From positions 2,642,501 through 2,706,500 of the forward strand of contig LSRY02000001.1 of the NCBI GenBank assembly GCA_001643675.2: 64,000 nt of DNA, written 5' to 3'. A program made the position numbers and the translations under genes. The stretch comes from Monocercomonoides exilis (taxonomy: Eukaryota > Preaxostyla > Oxymonadida > Polymastigidae). The notes under the pieces were generated by a model. It ran no database searches and was not told the DNA's origin. It saw only the letters and a list, made by a program, of their open reading frames with translations. Positions 45,338 through 55,233 of this stretch are shown piece after piece. The first letter of the stretch is position 1; the number at the start of each line of letters is the position of its first letter.

Positions 45338-45928
45338 TATGGGAGAAAATTTTTGAAAAATCACCACAGATCAAAAAAAGATACCATTATAATATTATTT
45401 TTCAATTTTTCTCTTTTATAAAAATGCTTTCAGTTCGTTTTTTCTATGAGTTAAGTCTTATTCGAACATATCATGATAATGTTTGAAGACATAAATAAAA
45501 ATTGAATTTTTATTGTATATTTTGATCAAAATAAATTATGATTTTATTGAAAAGAACGAATTCAAGAAGATATGAATTTCGAAAGAAAGCTGATTCACAG
45601 AATTTTCAAAAAACAGAGTGCCTTTCCAAAAACTGCAATTCAAGTGTGTTTCAGTTGATAACAATTTCTTTATTTTTGTATTTTGTATGTTTCAGATGAT
45701 TAGGTTAGGGTTAGGGTGTTCGGTGGTGTTACAAACGTAATTAATGAATAAAACACATTTCTGGATAATCTACGATAATTATAAATAATCAATAATTTCA
45801 TTCAACTTATTTTCTATTCTATTTTTTTCAAAAATTTCGTTATTTTTTAATATTCATTGTTAAAATTTGATCCAACCCATGACAAAATTTTTGAATTTTG
45901 AAATAGAAAACAAGTCGATTTTGTTGTT
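45338..45928. other. Spacer between recombinase copies 2 and 3
   Basis: AT-rich. It contains a telomere-like tract at 45700-45716. No gene. Confidence 0.45.
45700..45716. repeat. Interstitial telomere-like tract
   Basis: TTAGGTTAGGGTTAGGG, in the same orientation as the tract at 11494. It lies about 230 bp before the first exon-like frame of recombinase copy 3. Confidence 0.5.
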
Positions 45929-46380
45929 ATGGAGCAAATACAAATGAACAATCAAGTGATGGATCTGGAGCATGAGTTTGAAATGCTCACTGGAATAACC
46001 AGTGAACATTCAACAGAATTTTTCAAGTCAAATTCAGAAAAAGAGTTAAAGTTAACTGTTTGTGAATTAATTTGTTATTTATTCGCATCGATTCAAACAT
46101 GCATTCAATATTATTTATTTATTGAACAAAATTATAGAGAGACGAAACAACAACTGTGCAGACAGAAACAAAAAATTCACTTGAAAATTCAATTGATGAA
46201 GAAGATTATGAGTTGGAAAAAAGAAAAGAAATATGCTCCAAAGTTGTTGAGTTGATGAATGAATTAATGACACCAAATAAAAAATCTTCATGTCAAATGT
46301 GAAAAATCATTTTTGCAGGTGTTCTTTAAACAATACGGAATCACTGAACAGTTCATTACAAATTCAAACACCAACAAAAA
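45929..46380 (+). CDS. Likely upstream exons of recombinase copy 3
   Basis: The plus frame from ATG 45929 reads M-E-Q-I-Q-M-N-N-Q-V-M-D-L and H-S-T-E-F-F-K-S-N-S-E-K. After a T-rich gap ending CAACTGTGCAG, a second frame reads T-E-T-K-N-S-L-E-N-S-I-D-E-E-D-Y, C-S-K-V-V-E-L-M-N-E-L-M and stops near 46301. TTTTTGCAG at 46310-46318 may be a further acceptor. These acidic segments precede the main frame at 46387, but the exact joins, and whether they are in frame, are not resolved. Confidence 0.35.
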
Positions 46381-46386
46381 GAACAA

Positions 46387-48315
46387 ATGTTTACAAAAAC
46401 AAGTTTTGAAAATGCTAACAATGTAACTTCAACTCCCTCTTCATCCCGTTTTTATAAAACAACACTCACAAACGAAGATTTATTATGCAATGTTGAAAAA
46501 AATGATAGAAATGAGGAAAATGAAAAAGAAATTGAAAAACCTTCAAATGTCGAAAATGACAATGATGAATGCAGCTCAGATGATGAAGATGACGAAGATT
46601 TAGAAGAGGATGATATATCATCTTTGAACATAACATCTGTTCAAAGATTGGGAAAAGATAAAATGGAATTATTCTTTCAGAACCTTGAAAAAGCAGATTC
46701 AAATGAAGAAGAGAGTGTTTTCTCTTATCAATCAAACGAATCAGATTCATCATTAAGAAAAATATTCTACTCAAATCACTCCACACAAACAGAAATCCCT
46801 TTTTCTTTTACTTCCTCTCAAACTCTCTCATTCGGTTCTTCTACTCAGTCAAGCGGATCCGCATTCACTGACTTCATTTCGGAACAAAATCCATACCTTC
46901 GCCCCACAAGGATGGACTTGGCTGCAAAAAGAGTTGGAAAGGAAAAAGCTCTCCAGTACATGAAGCCAAGTCCATTGTGGTCTGACGCTACTATTCGAAA
47001 GCATGCATGGGTGCAAAGATTGCTGCAAACGTGGAGCAAGCTTGTTGAGTGCCCAATATGGCCTCTTCATCCATTAGTCGCAAAGGGATTCATTCTTTTC
47101 TGCGGTAAAGAATGTTTCTACTCATTGACAAGCATTGTGCACGTTATCACCCCTTCTATAAAAAGAATAAATATAGAAAAAATGGGAAAAAAGATTAATA
47201 GCAAGACAAACGCAGCAATAAATGAAGCAATAAGAAATTTAAGAAACGACAAAGAAGTGAACAAAAAGGGAAAAGAAAGGGAACCTGCGCTGATTTCGGA
47301 CGTTGCTCGAATAGTCCATAATCTCCCTGATGAGCTAGAAAGCAAATATTTGGAAGCATCTCTGTATCTAATTGGAGTTCAAACTGGTGCAAGAGCCATT
47401 ACATTATCTAGCCTAAAAATGAGTGACATAAAAAGAGTAATACAGTCTAAGGAAACAAACAAACTTCTTGTTACACTTTGTTACAACAGGACAAAAGGTT
47501 CCTCGCATTGGAACCATCACGTCACAATCGAAGGAGAGGAGGAGAGTCGTAGCGACGATGATGCTGTGTACTGGTTTTCTTTGCACCTGAAAAAAAGCGT
47601 TGGTGTCAGATTGAGTGAGTGGATGACAAAGAAAGAAGAAGTTGATGGAGAAAGGCCTGTTTGGCCAATCTCCACAGATGTGATGAGAGAAAGATTCAAG
47701 CAGAGGGCCGAGAATGCTGGATATCCCCGGAATCTCTTCAGTTTCCACTCTTTACGAAGCGGATTCATATGCTCCGCCCTCATAAAGAGTGGAAAAAATG
47801 AAGATTCAAAGAAGGCAGTGCTTGAGAAGACTGCGCTGATTGCTGGTTGGGTCCCATACAGGTTGGCCCAAATGACATATATAAAGAACGTGGCAAGAAG
47901 GGCAATTGTTTCATCACGTTTGGTGATGCCATACAAAGAGGGAAGAAATGAAAGTGAAATGGATGAAACGTTGTTGGAGTTAGAAATGTTTCATGGAATA
48001 GTTTTGAAGATGAAGGAAGGGAATGAGAAGAATCCGTACGAGAAATATAAAGAGAAAGTTGAAGAAAGAATGAAGATATTTTTTGAAGAAGAAGAAGTCA
48101 AGAAAGCAAAGAAAGCCAGATACATAAGAAGCGGGTCCGTTGGAATGTGCGCAGAGAATATGGAATTAAATGATTTCATAAAACAAAAAATGGCAATGAC
48201 TGAATATAAGGGGAAAAAAAGCAAACCCCAACTCTTCGAACAAACTGCGCTGTTTTTTGTTGGAGAAATTACATCAAGCAACAACTGTTTATGCACATTG
48301 CAGACCCCTATATAA
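46387..48315 (+). CDS. Tyrosine recombinase, copy 3: uninterrupted catalytic domain
   Basis: 642 codons. Residues 1-160 are acidic and Ser-rich. The core-binding domain lies at about 200-290 (I-R-K-H-A-W-V-Q-R-L-L, P-L-H-P-L-V-A-K-G-F-I-L-F). The catalytic domain spans about 300-510: Arg336 (T-G-A-R-A-I-T-L), Lys370 (N-R-T-K-G-S-S-H), His454/Arg457 (F-S-F-H-S-L-R-S-G-F), Trp488 (I-A-G-W) and nucleophile Tyr498 (M-T-Y-I-K-N-V-A-R-R). The full tyrosine recombinase residue set is present, so DNA cleavage and strand transfer through a 3'-phosphotyrosine is expected. Length and the single-protein layout suit Crypton-type elements. I see no reverse transcriptase nearby, which argues against DIRS/Ngaro. 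The last about 20 codons (after F-F-V) look out of frame with the family. The correct continuation lies in the -1 frame at 48258-49124. It is the only copy with no stop before the catalytic Tyr. Confidence 0.85.
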   Translation: MFTKTSFENANNVTSTPSSSRFYKTTLTNEDLLCNVEKNDRNEENEKEIEKPSNVENDNDECSSDDEDDEDLEEDDISSLNITSVQRLGKDKMELFFQNLEKADSNEEESVFSYQSNESDSSLRKIFYSNHSTQTEIPFSFTSSQTLSFGSSTQSSGSAFTDFISEQNPYLRPTRMDLAAKRVGKEKALQYMKPSPLWSDATIRKHAWVQRLLQTWSKLVECPIWPLHPLVAKGFILFCGKECFYSLTSIVHVITPSIKRINIEKMGKKINSKTNAAINEAIRNLRNDKEVNKKGKEREPALISDVARIVHNLPDELESKYLEASLYLIGVQTGARAITLSSLKMSDIKRVIQSKETNKLLVTLCYNRTKGSSHWNHHVTIEGEEESRSDDDAVYWFSLHLKKSVGVRLSEWMTKKEEVDGERPVWPISTDVMRERFKQRAENAGYPRNLFSFHSLRSGFICSALIKSGKNEDSKKAVLEKTALIAGWVPYRLAQMTYIKNVARRAIVSSRLVMPYKEGRNESEMDETLLELEMFHGIVLKMKEGNEKNPYEKYKEKVEERMKIFFEEEEVKKAKKARYIRSGSVGMCAENMELNDFIKQKMAMTEYKGKKSKPQLFEQTALFFVGEITSSNNCLCTLQTPI

Positions 48316-49124
48316 CAGCTGAAGAATTTTGCAATCATGCAGAAATAAACACATCAACTAATATCGTGAGAAAATATGAGAAAAAGAAATTGAAAGATAA
48401 CAAAGAAAAGGAAAAAAGCAACATGAATGAAGAGAATGACAAAGATAATGAGAAGGAATTATCAGACAAAAATGAAATCGATCAGAAGAAATTAACGTTT
48501 GACAAAAGAAAAAGAAATGAGAAAAACAATGTTTGCAGAATTAAATGGACAAAGGAAGATGATGAAAAAGTTAAAAGAATGTATGAGGTTGAAAAAAAAA
48601 CAATAACAGAAATAAACAAAGAGTTCATATTCAGGTCATGGCACAATATCCACGATCACATCAAACATATGATAAAGAAAGGAAAATTGAAAAAGAGACA
48701 ACCGCAAACATTAAAAGAAATACTGCATATAGACGAAAATATTGCAACAAACCTTTATTCTTCATCCACTTCTTATGCCTCAGACACAACACCATCACCA
48801 TCATCATCGGCCTCAGCTTCAGCCTCAGACACAACTCCATCATCATCATCATCGACTTCAGCTTCAGCCTCAGACACAACTCCATCATCATCATCATCGA
48901 CTTCAGCTTCAGCCTCAGACACAACTCCATCATCATCATCAGCTTCAGCTTCTGCCCCTTCATTGTTGTCAACCTATGTGAATGAAATAAAAGCGTTGAA
49001 AAGAAAGAGAGTCAATAAAAGAAAAAGAAAAGAAGATGATGAATATGTCGATTATTATGCAGAAAATATTTGCATAATATTAAAAGGAAATGGAAAGAGA
49101 ATTACAAGAAGTATGGACAGTTAG
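48258..49124 (+). pseudogene. C-terminal part of recombinase copy 3 with SANT/Myb domain, in the -1 frame
   Basis: The -1 frame reads W-R-N-Y-I-K-Q-Q-L-F-M-H-I-A-D-P-Y-I-T-A just after the T6 run at 48253-48258. This aligns with F-F-V-R-K-V-V-K-C of copy 1, which has the same segment in one frame. A SANT/Myb-like domain follows at about 48540-48690 (I-K-W-T-K-E-D-D-E-K-V, then R-S-W-H-N-I-H-D-H-I-K). Next comes a 45-bp minisatellite coding Ser/Ala/Thr (48783-48965) and a basic C-terminus ending T-R-S-M-D-S. ATG 48291 exists but is probably not a real start. The break is a one-base indel (mutation or assembly error) or, less likely, programmed frameshifting. The run is not a canonical slippery heptamer in the zero frame. 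Confidence 0.7.
48783..48965 (+). repeat. 45-bp minisatellite within the coding sequence
   Basis: Four units of T-T-P-S-S-S-S-S-T-S-A-S-A-S-D. Units 2 and 3 are nearly identical in DNA. The length is a multiple of 3, so copy number can change without breaking the frame. Confidence 0.8.
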
Positions 49125-50528
49125 ATAGACAGAAGAAAATAAAAATCATACGTATTTAATGTTTTTCATATCACGTTTATATCAATACACATAATGATAA
49201 TTAAAATAAAAAACATAAAATTAGTTATTATGAAAATAAAAGGAAAAAATACAAACCCAAGTGAACAAAAGAGGTTTTACAAAAATGTGTGCCCACCTGC
49301 CCACCCTCCATCCCTCCTGCCATAATTCCCACCTTCCCGGCTACTTGCAACAGCTTTGACCTATTCCCCTTTGCACCTCGTTGTTTCACTGCAGCAAGTT
49401 AGCCTTCCCACCCACCTTCCCGGCTACTTGCAACAGCTTTGACCTATTCCCCTTTGCACCTCGTTGTTTCACTGCAGCAAGTCAGCCTTCCCACCCACCT
49501 TCCCGGCTGCTTGCAACAGCTTTGACCTATTCCCCTTTGCACCTCGTTGTTTCACTGAACTTATGAGATGAAATAAAGTTATATATGATATTAGTAATTA
49601 GATAGTGAAAATTAAAAAAAGTTGCAAAAAAGTTATGAAAATGAAAAAGAGTTGAAATTGATAGAAAAGATCAACAAAAAATAAAAAGATCAACGAGTTG
49701 GGGTATATATGAAAAAATCGATCATATATTCACAAAAAACAAACGATTTAATATTTGTTGAAGTTTAAAAATTGTTAAATATGATTATTGAATTAATAAT
49801 AAACGAATATATAAATAAAGCATTGTTGAATATAACTTAAAAATGAAAAAATGAAACAAAAATGAAAACATACAATTTTCAGTGACATTTTTTCTTTTGA
49901 AACAATAAAACCATCAAAACGGGAACTGATACAGCACTTAATATTTGCATTAAACTAATATAAAGAGAAAAGAAGTGTAAAGAAATTGAATTCATTAAAA
50001 TACAGTGAAAAATGTATTTGGTGAAAAAAAGTCAGTCAAACCTTATTTAAATGAAAAACAAACAACAATTCACTCAATGATTCTAATGCTGTGAAGCCAT
50101 TTCTTTATGCCATTTTGGATGAAAGAAAGAAAAAAAGAAAAAAAGAGAAGATAGCATTACATCACAATGTGATTTGGATTTATGGAACGTGATCTTTACG
50201 ATCAATCTTTATGGAAAAAACTATTATTTCATTGGCGCATGTGTCTCATTTCATTGAAACCGCAGACATTTGATTTTGGTGATTTGAAAGCAAGAATGAG
50301 AGACCAAAGGAAATCGATTTTGCAATGTTGTTGTTCTTTAACCAATGCTTCAAATGAAGGGTTTTATTTTTTTCACAAACAGAAAGAAATATTAATTTCT
50401 TTTGAAGTTTCAATTAATTTCAAAGTTTTCAGAATTAGGTTATTCTTTAATAAAGTTTTCAACAGTTATCTTTCATTTGTTTTGGTTAATTCAAATAAGC
50501 TCTTTGAAATGAATTCATTTAAAGCTGA
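49125..50528. other. AT-rich spacer with a short tandem repeat
   Basis: Contains the 83-bp repeat at 49331-49558. A plus frame 50182-50553 has weak gene-like composition at its start (A-R-M-R-D-Q-R-K-S-I-L) and could be an upstream exon of the coiled-coil gene, without proof. The remainder is A/T-rich. Confidence 0.4.
49331..49558. repeat. 83-bp tandem repeat, about 2.7 copies
   Basis: Units start ACCTTCCCGGCTACTTGC at 49331, 49414 and 49497. Each contains CCCCTTTGCACCTCG and GTTTCACTGCAGCAAG. The copies differ at only one or two bases. The C-rich block is foreign to its AT-rich flanks. The third copy stops within TTTCACTG. Confidence 0.85.
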
Positions 50529-51172
50529 AGTGACAAGCTGCTTGAAGAGATGAGACGTCAGCGGAGAGCGGAGACAGCACGAATGAAGTTAGAAGTGAAC
50601 TTGAAAGAAAGTCGGGCAAAGAAGCAGTTTGCGAAGGAACGTGATGAGCTAAAGAAGCGGCAGCAGATTTTTGCGAAAAAGCTGAGTGAAGTTGGTGATG
50701 AAGACGACGAAGAGTCGCTGCAGATGAAGGAAGAAGAACGGGACAAGAAGAAGCGGTGGCAGATCCAGCTGATGGCTGAACGGATGAGGGAGATGCAGGG
50801 CTTTCTGGAGATCCTGCAGTGTATTGCAGAGACAGAGCAGAAGCTGCGGCGAGAAGAGCGGAAGCTTGTGAGGGAGCTGGCAGCGCGGAGGAAGGATGAC
50901 TACGAGGCGAGACGAGCAGCGCAGGAGCGGATGGCGCTGGAGAGGACGAGGATTCAGCAGGCGGCAGAGGAGAGGGCAGAGGCAGCGCTGGAGCAGGCGA
51001 GGTGACTTGATCATACATCGAAAGTTTCAAAAACGTATTGAAGATGCAGCTTGTGCAGCCGAGCAAAATGAAAATAAAGGCAGAGCAGCAGACTGATATG
51101 GCGAAAGAGATGGCAAAACAGGAGACAGATATGTTGCAGCAGCGGAAGAGGCAGATGGATAAGAAAAAATAA
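50529..51172 (+). CDS. Coiled-coil protein, with a frame change near 51002
   Basis: The frame from 50529 (first Met 50550) gives about 150 residues dominated by Glu, Lys, Arg, Gln and Ala with heptad spacing: K-Q-F-A-K-E-R-D-E-L-K-K-R-Q-Q, R-M-R-E-M-Q-G-F-L-E-I-L-Q, R-R-A-A-Q-E-R-M-A-L-E-R-T. Codons are GC-richer than the flanks. After the TGA at 51003-51005, another frame continues the same coiled coil: Q-Q-T-D-M-A-K-E-M-A-K-Q-E-T-D-M, Q-R-K-R-Q-M-D-K-K-K, stop at 51172. A 23-nt GT-AG segment (51002-51024) would join them in frame, which is very short for an intron. A frameshift is the alternative. This is a long parallel coiled coil, probably a structural or cytoskeletal protein. No specific family recognised. 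It is probably the 3' part of a longer gene. Confidence 0.55.
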
Positions 51173-51200
51173 ATCTAGGAGAAAAAGAAATAAAGTTTTT

Positions 51201-51660
51201 TTAAAATAAGCAAATCAATAGATTGAACGCAGCTGAAACCGAAGTTGTAACGATTATCCCATTTGACCAACTGTCCGCAACGCCGTCGCATTCGCTGCAG
51301 TCAGTTCTTCTCTCAAAAGCCGTCTCCCTTTTGCTGAAACGAATCACTCTCACAAACACGTACTTACGCTTTATGCAGAATGCAAAGTGGACGAATAAGA
51401 ACGTGAACTTTCTGAAGGGAAACAAAGAAGACAGAATTGGATCTATAAGATACGCTGATAGCGGACGCATGACTTTCAAGCCTGTGTCTTCGATTGTTCC
51501 ACTGTTATGGAATTCATTACAAACTGTGCCTTTCTCCAAAGCACCTTCATTTTCTTCTTTCTTTTCTTTGACAAGAAATTTGACTTCATCGTGCAATACA
51601 AGTTCTCTTCCTTTCAACGATTCTCATTTCTTTCAGCCTTTTTGTTGATGAGCTACATGC
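51201..51660. other. Gene-like stretch, strand undecided
   Basis: The plus strand 51223-51648 (V-V-T-I-I-P-F-D-Q-L-S-A, L-S-K-A-V-S-L-L-L-K-R-I-T-L) and the minus strand 51617-51201 (E-V-K-F-L-V-K-E-K-K-E-E-N-E, F-E-R-R-T-D-C-S-E-C-D-G-V-A-D-S) are both open for about 140 codons, with mixed composition less AT-rich than the flanks. Neither is recognised. One is likely a gene relic. Confidence 0.3.
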
Positions 51661-54600
51661 AGAAGGAATATTAAGTCAGATACACTCAAATGTTTGTAAA
51701 TATGAGAGGATAAATAAAAGCGATGAAAGAGGATATCTTTTCATGGAGATTTCAATAACATTTACAATCGAATAACAGATTTTTGCAAACAATGTTATAA
51801 GGCAGGGGGAAAGCTGTATCTATAAAGGAGTTAGCTATGAAAAAGTCAAAAAAGAGTGTCAGATGAATGAAACAAACAATGATTCTATGAAGGACTTGGA
51901 TATTTTTCACTGGTGAAAGACATATTACTATTCGATAATCATCTTGGATTTACGCAGTACGTGAGAAACATGTTGAGTTTGAAAGTTAATCTTATTGTAA
52001 TTGGCAGAATTGAAAGTTGAAAGGAAATCAACAGTCAGCGAAAGAAAACAGAAAATGACAAATCCCAAAGTATTAATAATTAGGTCGAATGAATTATTTT
52101 GAAAAATTCATGTTGGATTGAAAGGAATTGCGAATGAAGAGAGATTACTGAGGTTACACCTGATAGATTGATGTTTTCAGGTTTTTGTTTATTTGATGAG
52201 ATGGAGGAGTGAACCGTGAGAAAGAGACAAAGACAACTGGGAAGGGATTGTTGAACTTGGAACCTTTAAAGTTGATGAATTATTGGAGAATGTTGCTGCG
52301 CTGATGATGCATAAGCCAAACAGAGCCGGATGAAAAGACAGAAATGAAAGAAAACTGGAAGAGGAACGAACGATTTAAAGAAGATGCTATTAAAGAATGA
52401 GACCTAACTGAAAACGATAAATACGAAATGAAAATGCAAACCACAAAAGGATATATTACAGAAGATTGATTGCATTCATCAAGTTGCGAAAGAGTTAATG
52501 GAAAGGAAAGAAAAAAAAACAAAGAATGGAATGAAAATAGAATTGCATTGAATGTTCAAACATGTTATATGGTTTATTAATACAGTTCATATTTTTTTGA
52601 TATTTTAAATAAGAGTTTTTTCAATTTAATTATAAACTTATGTTTGAAAACAACAGCGTGAACTGACATTTTGGCATTTTGTTCTGGTCGCAAATTTCTC
52701 ACATAGAAAAAAGAAAATATCCATATATTTTATTGAGCAAATTATGAAATTAAACGAAGAAATTATTGGAACATCAAATAAGATGAAAAAAGAGACAAAC
52801 AAATGAATGCCAGAAAACAATTCATTTTGGTTTTAAAGGCTGAGAATGATAGAACAAAGGAGAAAATTGGACAGAATTTCGAGTATAGTACAAGATTTTT
52901 CAAATAGGCTTGATTTGTCAGATAAATCTTATTAAAAATGGAAAAGAAGTACTTGGAATTCTTTTCAAATGATTGAAAAACCTTTACAAGAAGGACTAAT
53001 CAGTTCATTAGAAATATTCGTCATTTATGTTAAAGAAATATATTTGATTCTTGTGGATTATCATTTCAAACATTGACAACTCCAAAATGTGTTCAATTTT
53101 TATTGTAGGATTAAGAGGATGCTTATGTTTCAAAGATTATCGAAGCAGAGACGAGCAATTTTCCAATACTGCAGTAATTGTTCAAGTTGTTAAATATTAC
53201 TGTTTCAAAGATGTTTGATTGTCTAACATTTAATTTATGGAAAAGAAATATGAAAATCAAATATGAATACAAGTGTTTTACAAACCTTGGTTGAAGTTTG
53301 CTGTGTTTCAAAAGAATAGATTTTCTTTAAATTTTATTTCAGTTGCCGCATGAAGAACGATACCAAAAGGAAAGGCAAAATAGTAATCTCCTTCAAAATA
53401 ATCAGTGTCAGTGAAACACAAAAACATGAAAGAAGGGTGAACATTGGTTATAGACATTTTTGCGAAGTTGGAAATGCAATCCATTTTGTGAAATGAAATC
53501 GTTTTTGCAAAACTTACTATTTCATTAAAAATAAGGAATAATAGAAATGAAAATGAGAGAAATCTTACAACATAAGTGTGTTTGATGATTCAGATGTCAT
53601 CTGTAGTACAACAATGCGTTTCAAGATGGTTTGTGTGTTATTTCATGAGAAAGTTCAAAATTTTTAAAATGTGCCTTTATGAGTATAAAAGAACATGAAT
53701 GAATTAAAGAAAGGTGTGTAATTTTAACCTGTGAAAATGTTTCATATTCGATATTGAAATAATTGGAAACAAACGCAATTCGTTATCACCTTATGTGTTT
53801 GAATGATTAACGGAAGTTTACAACTTCACTTCTTTTTGATCTCAATCGAAAAGTTTCCTTTTTGAAGGAATGAATAAAAATTGAAAGATCAAAAAGAGAA
53901 AATATCATTCTACTTTTTCAATAAGTGACTGTTTACAAAATGAAATGAAAAAATAATACCAAATAAGAAAAAAGGCAAACAAAAAATGACTCAATGACTT
54001 TTGTTATTTATCTTAAAAATTGGATCAGAGAAGGAAAGGATTAATTTGCATAACAAGGCTTTATTGAATTTGAAAGGAATATGCATGAATAGAAATCATG
54101 AGAAGAAGTTTATTATTGAATAAGTAAAAAAGGTGAAAATCATTTGTTACAAGGTCAAGTTTTTCATAAGAAAAAAAATATGTCATTTTGTTTTTCTTGG
54201 AAAAATATTTTTCAAAGTGTATGAAATATTTGGAAGTTAGTTTATTTTTTAAATGAAAGAAGTTGTTCCAGACCAATAAAATGAATGATTGCATAGGATA
54301 TGGAGAATATGATTATATAAAGCTTGAATAAATTACATTTGTATTCAAAGAATGTTTGGTGAAACATTTCTTTATTTGCAATATGATGATCAACTTCTGA
54401 ATTTATTATAATTGAAAGAGTTATGAAATCGAAATAAATTAAAATTTCTAAAAAGCAAACTGAATTTTTATCGAAATGGATACTAAAATTTTAACAATTC
54501 ATGAATGCGTTGATAATTTATGTGATTTGATTGAAAGATGAATGAAGCAAATAAGAAATTTGCAAAAATAAAAATATCTTTTATATCAGGTTGGAATGTA

Positions 54601-55140
54601 CATCAAGAAGAAGATGGTAAAAAATTATCATTATTATTAAGGAAGGTTTGACATAATATGTGCTAAGAAGAATTATTTATGCAAGAAGTTTATGATCCAA
54701 TTGCTCGAAGAAAATGAGAAAGTTTCGAAGCATGGGAAATCTTCTGCAGCTTGTCAACAACAGATAGAAACTAGATGCAAGTAAATGATGTATGACTCAA
54801 ATTGTTTCAATGTAAATTCATGAAGAATATGAAAAGCAATCATTATTTTCCCAATTAGGCAGAATAAAACATGATCATTGATTGAAAAATAAATTACATT
54901 GGAAAGTTATTGAATAAAATGTTAAAATTATGAAAATAAAAGTAAATAAAATAAAAATAAAACATTTACAAACGTATAAAGATTGCAAACATTTGCATGA
55001 AGCAAAAAATTCAGAAATTGATAATAAGCAAAAAATGAATTTTTGAATCAAATGGATATCAAAGAAAATATTTCAAATAAAAGCAAATTACAACATCACA
55101 CATTTTGAAAAATATACATTCCAAAAAATAATTAATTAAT
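51661..55140. other. 3.5 kb without recognisable features
   Basis: A-rich on the plus strand, only short frames, no RNA gene, inverted repeat or tandem repeat seen. It is the AT-rich flank of the satellite. Composition changes abruptly at about 55145. Confidence 0.5.
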
Positions 55141-55184
55141 CAACATTTCGCTCCGCGCGAGTCCGACATCACAAACGCAAACGT

Positions 55185-55233
55185 CCTTTTGGATAAAAAA
55201 CGCGAAAGCATTTCGCGTTTTTTATCCAAAAGG
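55185..55233. repeat. Perfect 23-bp-arm hairpin at the satellite edge
   Basis: CCTTTTGGATAAAAAACGCG plus AAA (55185-55207) is followed by loop GCA and its exact complement (55211-55233). The right arm runs into the first satellite unit (TTATCCAAAAGGGGG), so the left arm is an inverted copy of the unit start. Sequence further left (AACGCAAACG) continues a weaker match to the inverted unit (GTGCGCGTTT). Confidence 0.9.

Noticed and set aside
48250-48300. Programmed -1 ribosomal frameshift in recombinase copy 3
   Set aside because: The zero-frame codons CTG TTT TTT GTT do not form an X-XXY-YYZ heptamer, and sister copies need no shift. An indel is simpler.
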